Shown here: in pieces, positions 58,622 through 64,000 of the stretch
How the letters are laid out: the number at the start of each line of letters is the position of its first letter
Position numbering within the stretch: position 1 is the stretch's first letter
From: Agrobacterium pusense
Lineage (GTDB): Bacteria > Pseudomonadota > Alphaproteobacteria > Rhizobiales > Rhizobiaceae
Reading direction: 5' to 3'
Assembly: GCF_900102105.1 (NCBI RefSeq)
Contig: NZ_FNBB01000017.1
Location: forward strand, 21,353 to 85,352
Length of the DNA stretch: 64,000 nucleotides
Notes under the pieces: model-generated
What the model was told of the DNA's origin: nothing
Seen by the model: only the letters and a program-made list of their open reading frames with translations
Databases searched by the model: none
Program-made: the position numbers and the translations under genes

Positions 58622-60334
58622 ATGACGAAGCACGAAACCTTGCTGGCGGTCCAAGACCTGTCCATCGATTTCCATCTCAGAACCCATGTGCTCCATGCCG
58701 TTCGCAATGTCAGTTTCAACCTTGAACGCGGCAAGACGCTTGCGCTGGTAGGGGAAAGCGGTTCAGGCAAATCTGTGACCGCCCGCGCCCTGATGCGGAT
58801 CATCGACAAGCCCGGACAGATGACAGGCGGCCAGATCGTTCTCGATGGGCCCAAGGGGCCAGTCGATATCGCGAAATTTGCCGCAAGCAGTCGCGAGGTT
58901 CTGGCCATTCGCGGTGGACGGATCGGCCTGATTTTTCAGGAACCGATGAGTTCGCTGTCGCCGGTCCATACCATCGGCTCACAGATCATCGAAGCCGTGC
59001 GTCTACATCGCCGCGTGTCGAAGAGACAGGCTCGGGAGCGATGTATCGAACTGCTGCGTCAGGTGGAGATACCGCAGCCGGAAGTGATGGCCGACAGATA
59101 CACCTTCGAGTTTTCCGGCGGAATGCGCCAGCGAGCGATGATTGCCATGGCACTGGCCTGCGACCCGGAAGTTCTGATCGCCGATGAGCCGACGACGGCG
59201 CTGGATGTGACGACGCAGGCCGAAATCCTCGATCTCATCAAGCGGCTGCAGGTGGAGCGCGGCATGGCGATGCTCCTCATCACCCACGACATGGGCATCG
59301 TTGCCGAAGTAGCGGACGAGGTCGCCGTCATGCGTTTTGGCAAGATCGTCGAAAAAGGGCCGGTGGACGAGATTTTCCACGCCAGTCAGCATCCCTACAC
59401 ACGGCAACTTCTGGAAGCGACGGTTAAGCTCGAGAGCGGCGCAGCCACGCGCATGCTGCCAGCGTCGCTGACGGCCAACGTGGATCCGATCTTGTCAGTG
59501 CGCAATCTGTCCAAAGTCTACGGCGCGCCGTCCGGACTGTTTTCGCGCGGCGGTGGTCGTGGGCTGGTGGCGGTGGACGATGCAAGTCTCGACCTATTTG
59601 CCGGAGAAAATCTCGGCATTGTCGGCGAAAGCGGATCAGGCAAAACCACACTAGGACGAATGATACTGCGGATCGTTGAGCCGAGTTCCGGCAAAATCGC
59701 GTATCGCGGATGCCCGGATGCGGCCCCGATGGACGTCACCACGCTGAGCAAATTCGATTTGCGCCGCTACCACCAGGATGTGCGTCTTATCTTTCAGGAC
59801 CCATTTGCGTCGCTCAACCCCCGTATGACGGTGAAGCAGATCATCGGAGATCCTCTGGTCATCGCCGGTGGCATGTCCGGCAAAGCGGTGGAGACCCGCG
59901 TTGGCGAACTTTTGCAGAAGGTCGGGCTCGATCCCTTGGCGATGGAAAGATACCCACATGCCTTTTCCGGTGGCCAACGCCAACGGATCGGCATCGCGCG
60001 GGCGCTCGCCGTCAACCCGAAGGTCATCGTCGCCGACGAGGCGACCTCGGCGCTCGACGTGTCGATCCGAAGCCAGATCCTCGACCTGTTGCTCGATATT
60101 CAAAAGCAGCTCAATCTCAGCTTCATCTTCATTTCGCATGATATCTCGGTCGTGCGCTATTTCTGCGATCGCGTTGCCGTCATGCACAAAGGCAAGATTG
60201 TCGAGATCGGAGATGCGGAAACAATCTGCACAACGCCCTCGCACCCCTATACCAAGCGACTGATCTCTTCTGTTCCCAACCCCGACCCCCGCAACAAGCG
60301 CATGCTGCACCGCCTGCGCGCAGACCAAGTTTGA
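58622..60334 (+). CDS. Dual ABC transporter ATP-binding protein (DppD-DppF fusion type)
   Basis: A 570-residue protein with two ATPase domains. The first has Walker A G-E-S-G-S-G-K-S (~42), signature F-S-G-G-M-R-Q-R (~163) and Walker B V-L-I-A-D-E-P-T-T-A-L-D. The second has G-E-S-G-S-G-K-T-T (~337), F-S-G-G-Q-R-Q-R (~449) and V-I-V-A-D-E-A-T-S-A-L-D. Each ends with the peptide-transporter C-terminal extension (H-P-Y-T-R-Q-L-L and H-P-Y-T-K-R-L-I). It energises the permease pair upstream, 11 bases after the second permease gene. Confidence 0.95.
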   Translation: MTKHETLLAVQDLSIDFHLRTHVLHAVRNVSFNLERGKTLALVGESGSGKSVTARALMRIIDKPGQMTGGQIVLDGPKGPVDIAKFAASSREVLAIRGGRIGLIFQEPMSSLSPVHTIGSQIIEAVRLHRRVSKRQARERCIELLRQVEIPQPEVMADRYTFEFSGGMRQRAMIAMALACDPEVLIADEPTTALDVTTQAEILDLIKRLQVERGMAMLLITHDMGIVAEVADEVAVMRFGKIVEKGPVDEIFHASQHPYTRQLLEATVKLESGAATRMLPASLTANVDPILSVRNLSKVYGAPSGLFSRGGGRGLVAVDDASLDLFAGENLGIVGESGSGKTTLGRMILRIVEPSSGKIAYRGCPDAAPMDVTTLSKFDLRRYHQDVRLIFQDPFASLNPRMTVKQIIGDPLVIAGGMSGKAVETRVGELLQKVGLDPLAMERYPHAFSGGQRQRIGIARALAVNPKVIVADEATSALDVSIRSQILDLLLDIQKQLNLSFIFISHDISVVRYFCDRVAVMHKGKIVEIGDAETICTTPSHPYTKRLISSVPNPDPRNKRMLHRLRADQV

Positions 60335-60345
60335 GGTCATTGCCG

Positions 60346-61131
60346 ATGCCGAAATTCGCTGCCAATCTGTCCATGCTTTATACCGAACATCCGTTCATGG
60401 AACGGTTCACCGCTGCCGCTGCCGATGGTTTTGCGGCAGTCGAATATGTCAGCCCCTACGAGGAGGCGGCAGAGACGATTGCAGCGGAGCTCAGGAGGTG
60501 CAATCTCACACAGGCTCTGTTCAACCTGCCGCCCGGCAACTGGGCCGCAGGCGAGCGCGGCATCGCCAGCCTGCCGGACAGGGTCTCCGAATTTGAGACG
60601 TCCGTTGAAACGGCGATCCGTTATGCAAAAATTCTGGGATGCCGAAAGATCAATTGTCTGGCCGGTATTCAACCGCCCGGTGTCGATCCGCAAGTTCTGG
60701 AAGACACGCTTGTCGGCAATCTCGGTCACGCTGCGCAACGTCTGGCGGATTCCGGAATTGCCCTTGTCTTCGAGCCCATCAACACTCGCGACATACCCGG
60801 ATATTTCCTCACCAACACCGATCAGGCCGAGCGGATCATGGACCGGGTCGGGCATTCCAACCTGCTGATCCAATATGATTTCTACCACATGCAAATCATG
60901 CAGGGCGATCTCGTCGCGACCTTCGAGCGCCTGCAGGACAAAATCGGCCACGTTCAGATCGCTGATAATCCCGGACGTCATGAGCCGGGGACGGGCGAGA
61001 TCAACCACGATTTCATCTTCAGGCGTCTGGATGAACTTGGTTACGACGGATGGGTCGGCTGCGAATATCGACCGGCGTCGACCACCAGCGCAGGTCTTGA
61101 CTGGTTGAAACCATATCAACGGGAGGATTGA
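60346..61131 (+). CDS. Hydroxypyruvate isomerase-like (Hyi/OtnI) sugar isomerase
   Basis: A 261-residue TIM-barrel protein of the AP-endonuclease-2/xylose-isomerase-like family. M-P-K-F-A-A-N-L-S-M-L-Y-T-E is the typical Hyi/OtnI start. F-N-L-P-P-G-N-W-A-A-G-E-R-G-I-A, L-V-F-E-P-I-N-T-R-D-I-P-G-Y-F-L (metal-ligand Glu) and Q-Y-D-F-Y-H-M-Q-I-M, H-V-Q-I-A-D-N-P-G-R-H-E-P-G-T-G-E complete the signature. It interconverts hydroxypyruvate and tartronate semialdehyde or 2-oxo-tetronates. ATG 60346 is preferred to a TTG at 60331. The next gene starts after three bases. Confidence 0.92.
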   Translation: MPKFAANLSMLYTEHPFMERFTAAAADGFAAVEYVSPYEEAAETIAAELRRCNLTQALFNLPPGNWAAGERGIASLPDRVSEFETSVETAIRYAKILGCRKINCLAGIQPPGVDPQVLEDTLVGNLGHAAQRLADSGIALVFEPINTRDIPGYFLTNTDQAERIMDRVGHSNLLIQYDFYHMQIMQGDLVATFERLQDKIGHVQIADNPGRHEPGTGEINHDFIFRRLDELGYDGWVGCEYRPASTTSAGLDWLKPYQRED

Positions 61132-61134
61132 GCC

Positions 61135-61986
61135 ATGAAAATCGGATTTATCGGACTGGGGGTCATGGGCCGCCCGATGGCGCAGCATCTGATCGATGCC
61201 GGACATGAGCTTTATCTTCACAGGGTCAAACCCGCGTCGAACTACCTCCTGGGAAGCGGTGCGAAGGCCTGCGGTTCAGCTACAGAAGTGGCGCGCAGCG
61301 CCGAAATCGTGATTTTGATGCTGCCGGACACGCCCGATGTGGAAGCGGTTTTGTTCGGTGACGATGGCGTCGCGCACGGCCTCGATGCGGGAAAGCTCGT
61401 CATCGACATGAGCTCGATTTCACCGATTGCGACGAAGGATTTTGCCGCCCGTATTGAGGCGCTGGGATGCGATTATCTCGACGCGCCGGTGTCGGGCGGT
61501 GAAGTTGGCGCCAAAGCGGCGTCGCTGACCATCATGGTCGGCGGAAAACCGGATATTTTCGAGCGCGCAAGGCAACTGTTTGAAAAGATGGGCAAGAACA
61601 TCACCCTGATCGGTGACGTTGGAAACGGTCAGGTTGCAAAGGTCGCCAATCAGATTGTCGTCGCCCTGAATATTCAGGCCGTTTCGGAAGCCCTTCGCTT
61701 TTCGAAGAAAGCCGGAGCGGACCCCTCGATCGTGCGCAGGGCCTTGATGGGTGGCTTTGCCGCGTCCCGCGTGCTGGAGGTTCACGGCGAAAGGATGGTC
61801 AACGAAACATTCGAGCCCGGCTTTCGTATACGTTTGCATCACAAGGACATATCGCTCGCGCTTGAGTCGGTGCGTCTTCTCGAGCTTATGCTGCCCAACA
61901 CAGCGATGGTTCATCAGTTGATGAATGGCGCGCTGGAAAAAGGCCTGGGCGACAAAGACCACTCGGCCTTGATCAAAGCCTTGTAG
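61135..61986 (+). CDS. Tartronate-semialdehyde-reductase-like (GlxR/GarR) beta-hydroxyacid dehydrogenase
   Basis: A 283-residue NAD(P)-dependent dehydrogenase. The Rossmann motif is G-F-I-G-L-G-V-M-G-R-P-M (4-15). The substrate-binding D-A-P-V-S-G-G-E-V-G-A is near 119, and the catalytic Lys is in G-N-G-Q-V-A-K-V-A-N-Q (~165-175). The helix after it and the family-typical length support a GlxR/GarR type, which reduces tartronate semialdehyde to glycerate. With the isomerase just upstream it forms the usual Hyi-GlxR pair. It is the last gene of the operon. Confidence 0.92.
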   Translation: MKIGFIGLGVMGRPMAQHLIDAGHELYLHRVKPASNYLLGSGAKACGSATEVARSAEIVILMLPDTPDVEAVLFGDDGVAHGLDAGKLVIDMSSISPIATKDFAARIEALGCDYLDAPVSGGEVGAKAASLTIMVGGKPDIFERARQLFEKMGKNITLIGDVGNGQVAKVANQIVVALNIQAVSEALRFSKKAGADPSIVRRALMGGFAASRVLEVHGERMVNETFEPGFRIRLHHKDISLALESVRLLELMLPNTAMVHQLMNGALEKGLGDKDHSALIKAL

Positions 61987-62124
61987 TTCGGATGTGCCGG
62001 GCGGTCACGCTCCCAAGCAGGATCTTCTGGTCAGTCCCGAACTCGGCAAGCTGCTGGCCTCCTTCGGCGCCAGAAAGGGATTGCGCGATTAAAATGAAAG
62101 CGCAATATGTAGATACGTTCCTAG

Positions 62125-62385
62125 ATGGAGGCGACTACGGCTACGACCAGCTTGACCAGCCGCGAACTTAATCACGATGTTGGCAGAGCGAAAAAAGCTG
62201 CTGAGGCAGGGCCTGTCGTCATCACCGATCGAGGCAGACCTTCGCATGTGTTGATGACATACCGTGAGTTTGAGCGTCTGACAGGCGAAAGTCACAATCT
62301 TGTCGATGCGCTCTCAATGCCAGGATTGTCGGAATTCGATCCACCTCGGTCGGTCATTGCAACTCGCGAAGCTGATCTCTCTTGA
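62125..62385 (+). CDS. Phd/YefM-family antitoxin, orphaned
   Basis: An 86-residue antitoxin. It reads L-T-S-R-E-L-N-H-D-V-G-R-A-K-K-A-A-E-A-G-P-V-V-I-T-D-R-G-R-P-S-H-V-L-M-T-Y-R-E-F, the Phd/YefM fold of many VapB-type partners. The C-terminal toxin-binding tail runs to D-L-S. A toxin would be expected to start at the overlapping TTGA at 62382, reading L-K-Y-L-, but within a few codons the DNA changes into an MFS remnant. The toxin is thus lost, and the gene is probably an orphan (or it could buffer a related toxin elsewhere). Confidence 0.85.
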   Translation: MEATTATTSLTSRELNHDVGRAKKAAEAGPVVITDRGRPSHVLMTYREFERLTGESHNLVDALSMPGLSEFDPPRSVIATREADLS

Positions 62386-62394
62386 AATACTTGC

Positions 62395-62815
62395 CCGTCG
62401 ATCCCGACAGCCATCATGACCCAGATATTGGCAAATCGTCTGAACGTCCGCGCAGCCAGCCTGCCGCAAACGGCATGATGCTTGCGATGATGTGACCGCC
62501 TCCCTGAACGAAAGCCATAAGGTGGCCGGCACTCTTCGGATCATCGGCGTGGGGGAAACAGTGCGCCGATCCCCAGTCCAAGTAGGATTATTGCGGGAAG
62601 AGCCAGTGGCCTGGTGATCAGGCAGGTCAGACCCCCGCAGATGACGAAAAGAGCGGCGGCCAGCGGTCCCCGCCGATCCGGAAAGCGGCTGATTAACGCC
62701 GATACAGCGAGTCCGGCTATGACCACCATCAGCGTAAGGCCCGCGAGCAAATAGCCTGCGATATCTTCGCTGCGCCCCGTTTGAGCGTAGAAGGGTGGCA
62801 GCCATCGACCCTTGA
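62395..62815 (-). pseudogene. MFS transporter (CynX-like) remnant
   Basis: On the minus strand from about 62815, W-L-P-P-F-Y-A-Q-T-G-R-S-E-D-I-A-G-Y-L is followed by membrane segments (L-M-V-V-I-A-G-L-A-V-S-A-L-I and I-I-L-L-G-L-G-I-G-A-L-F-P). A frame change near 62550 leads to D-D-P-K-S-A-G-H-L-M-A-F-V-Q-G-G-G-H and M-P-F-A-A-G-W-L-R-G. A further frame change leads to I-W-V-M-M-A-V-G-I. This order matches the middle and end of CynX/NimT-like major facilitator transporters. The N-terminus is missing, and the C-terminal end abuts the antitoxin gene near 62395. Confidence 0.8.
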
Positions 62816-62834
62816 CAAATTAGGATATTCAACC

Positions 62835-62869
62835 AAGATATCTGAGAAATCTATTTAAGATATCTGAGA
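62835..62869. promoter_or_regulatory. Direct repeats upstream of the VapB-like gene
   Basis: AAGATATCTGAGA occurs exactly at 62835-62847 and 62857-62869, 22 bases apart (two helical turns), each with the palindrome AGATATCT. The second copy ends 11 bases before the antitoxin start. A likely operator for the antitoxin or complex. Confidence 0.65.
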
Positions 62870-62879
62870 GGAACGTGTC

Positions 62880-63131
62880 ATGGCATTGTTTGTCCGTGAT
62901 GAGGCCGTTGATGGTCTCGCCACCGAACTTCACCGAGCCCTCAAAACAAAAACCAAGGCAGATGCAGTGAAGATTGCTCTAGCTAACGAATTAGAACGAG
63001 TAAGGAGTGCAGTCCCCCTCAGAATCCGCCTTTCTACATTACAGGCAAAGGCCAGAACGGAGTTTCCCACGCCCATCGCCGGTGTCGATATGAAGAACGT
63101 TATGGATGCTCTTTGGGAGGATGGTGAATGA
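62880..63131 (+). CDS. VapB-like antitoxin (Rv0623/PSK-operon type)
   Basis: An 83-residue antitoxin starting M-A-L-F-V-R-D-E-A-V-D-G-L-A-T-E-L, the N-terminal motif of the PSK/Rv0623-like VapB family. T-K-T-K-A-D-A-V-K-I-A-L-A-N-E-L-E-R follows. The C-terminal part would thread the toxin. Its stop overlaps the toxin ATG by four bases (ATGA). Confidence 0.92.
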   Translation: MALFVRDEAVDGLATELHRALKTKTKADAVKIALANELERVRSAVPLRIRLSTLQAKARTEFPTPIAGVDMKNVMDALWEDGE

Positions 63132-63559
63132 CGTTTGTCGATGCTTCTGTGATAGTGGCCATATTGAAAGAGGAGCCCGGCTACGAGGAGCTGGTTAAGC
63201 GCCTCGATCGATCCGGGGGAAAATACTACGTTTCGCCAATGGTCCGGTTTGAAGCCGTCGCAGCGATGGTAAAAACAGAGATTGATGGAAAAAAGGGCAA
63301 AACCGTCAATCGTCGAGAACTGTTTGCAACTGCCCGCTCACTGGTTGCCGAATTCATTGATCTGATCGGAGCCCGCGACGTGATGATCGATGCGAGGATA
63401 GGGGAAGGAGCGCTGGAAGCGATGGCAACGTTCGGGAAGCTAGCTGGCCATAAGGCACAGTTAAACCTCGGGGACTGCTTCTCGTATGCCGCTGCCAAGT
63501 CAATGCGCCTTGAGCTCTTGTACAAAGGCAATGACTTCGTTGAAACGGACATCGGGTAA
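63128..63559 (+). CDS. VapC-like PIN-domain RNase toxin
   Basis: A 143-residue PIN-domain toxin. It begins M-T-F-V-D-A-S-V-I-V-A-I-L-K (Asp5), has M-V-R-F-E-A-V-A-A-M (Glu near 41), L-N-L-G-D-C-F-S-Y-A-A-A-K (Asp near 114) and L-Y-K-G-N-D-F (Asp near 136), the standard acidic residues of the VapC/Rv0624 group. It pairs with the overlapping antitoxin and is intact, unlike the orphan module 500 bases upstream. Confidence 0.93.
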   Translation: MTFVDASVIVAILKEEPGYEELVKRLDRSGGKYYVSPMVRFEAVAAMVKTEIDGKKGKTVNRRELFATARSLVAEFIDLIGARDVMIDARIGEGALEAMATFGKLAGHKAQLNLGDCFSYAAAKSMRLELLYKGNDFVETDIG

Positions 63560-63860
63560 GCCACCGGCCAACGAACGGCGGAAACGTAGGAGGCGCCTTG
63601 TGCTGGTAGAGGTCCCAGCGGCACACAGGTTTCTCGCCCCTAATTTAGCAACCAAAAACCGTCCCAGTTCTCACAGTCCGGGTGCTTGCACCAACGGTTT
63701 TCATGAGCGCCTTTGCGGCTGGTTTGGCCGCGCATTTATAATCATCTCCGATTATATCGACTGGTCCCCGCGATGTTCCATCAGCTGCCAGCGGACATTC
63801 TTGTTCCGTTTTAAGTGCTTCTCATTTCATAGTATGCTCAACTGGGCCCTCCTGGACGAC

Positions 63861-64000
63861 TCACGGGTTTGTCAGGCCCTGAACACGGACACTATAGGTC
63901 CGCAGGGTGCCACGCTGATTTTCAGCGTATGCACGTAGCGAGCCTGCAATTCCGGTTTTGATGAAGGCTTCGAATATCGTCTTCGCATCTTCAAGGACCG
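63861..64000 (-). CDS. C-terminal end of an unidentified gene
   Basis: A minus-strand frame enters from the right edge and stays open for 45 codons to a TGA at 63861-63863. It reads V-L-E-D-A-K-T-I-F-E-A-F-I-K-T-G-I-A-G-S, then Y-A-E-N-Q-R-G-T-L-R. The composition is protein-like, but I do not recognise the family; the start lies outside the window. The preceding ~300 bases (63560-63860) contain nothing I can assign. Confidence 0.35.
   Translation of the reverse strand, partial: VLEDAKTIFEAFIKTGIAGSLRAYAENQRGTLRTYSVRVQGLTNP

Noticed and set aside
1..64000. CRISPR arrays, rRNA genes, complete tRNA genes or a replication origin
   Set aside because: No regularly spaced direct repeats, conserved rRNA blocks, full tRNA cloverleaf or repABC-like genes were seen in the window.

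Overview
The window looks like an accessory region of an alphaproteobacterial genome, most likely from the Rhizobiaceae (Rhizobium/Agrobacterium type), on a plasmid, chromid or variable chromosomal segment. The reasons are the moderately high GC content, the many small regulator-plus-enzyme pairs, the peptide-type ABC transporters serving carbohydrate genes, a chemoreceptor ending in a W-E-E-F peptide, and many toxin-antitoxin modules with IS and pseudogene debris. There are no rRNA genes, complete tRNA genes or core housekeeping operons. The organism call is inference from gene style only.

Layout. 1-2,050: the end of an HxlR regulator, a LysE/RhtB exporter, and a TetR regulator divergent from a RidA-like gene across three copies of one palindrome. 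2,180-8,293: an AraC regulator, a three-subunit molybdenum hydroxylase (2Fe-2S, FAD and Moco subunits, with a Tat signal on the large subunit) and a medium-chain dehydrogenase. 8,380-18,144 (minus strand): an FAD monooxygenase, a frameshifted membrane methyltransferase, a SAM methyltransferase, a compact run of epoxide-hydrolase-type enzyme, EHN hydrolase, ankyrin protein and saccharopine-dehydrogenase-like protein, then a benzoylformate-decarboxylase-like ThDP enzyme divergent from a TetR gene. 19,771-35,927: secreted hydrolase, cupin_5, FAD oxidase, LysR/quinone oxidoreductase, AraC, hydrolase, hexapeptide acyltransferase, TetR, HxlR/nitroreductase, DUF1330, SDR/LysR and LysR/SDR. 35,992-39,872: an Rrf2-headed operon (NmrA-like, cupin, broken carboxymuconolactone decarboxylase-like gene) divergent from SnoaL-Ada.

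40,200-43,500 is a graveyard: a truncated AbiEii-like toxin after a small unknown gene, a truncated O-antigen ligase, one intact orphan polyamine-type binding protein, a decayed LysR gene and a truncated IS6 transposase. 43,600-51,000 holds a defence/stability cluster: HipBA, RelBE/ParE, a chemoreceptor, and two VapBC-type modules. 51,048-61,986 is a coherent LacI-controlled operon: an oligopeptide-type ABC importer, a large GHL6/beta-galactosidase-like glycosidase, a hydroxypyruvate-isomerase-like enzyme and a tartronate-semialdehyde-reductase-like dehydrogenase. 62,100-64,000 has an orphan Phd antitoxin fused to MFS debris, another VapBC pair and the end of an unknown minus-strand gene.

How it works together. 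Most of the first 40 kb reads as independent detoxification or catabolism units, each an oxidoreductase or hydrolase beside its own regulator. Several regulators have visible operators: ATACG-N3-CGTAT (TetR/RidA), an exact 19-bp ACCGATCGGT-cored site shared by a TetR gene and a distant hydrolase, and dyads at HxlR and Rrf2. The most unexpected signal is a family of at least eight degenerate 20-21-nt repeats resembling a tRNA T-arm plus 3' end (GGTTCGAT-CC-N3-CAAGAGC). All lie on the plus strand, and they mark gene ends and boundaries between toxin-antitoxin modules from 31.2 to 51.0 kb.
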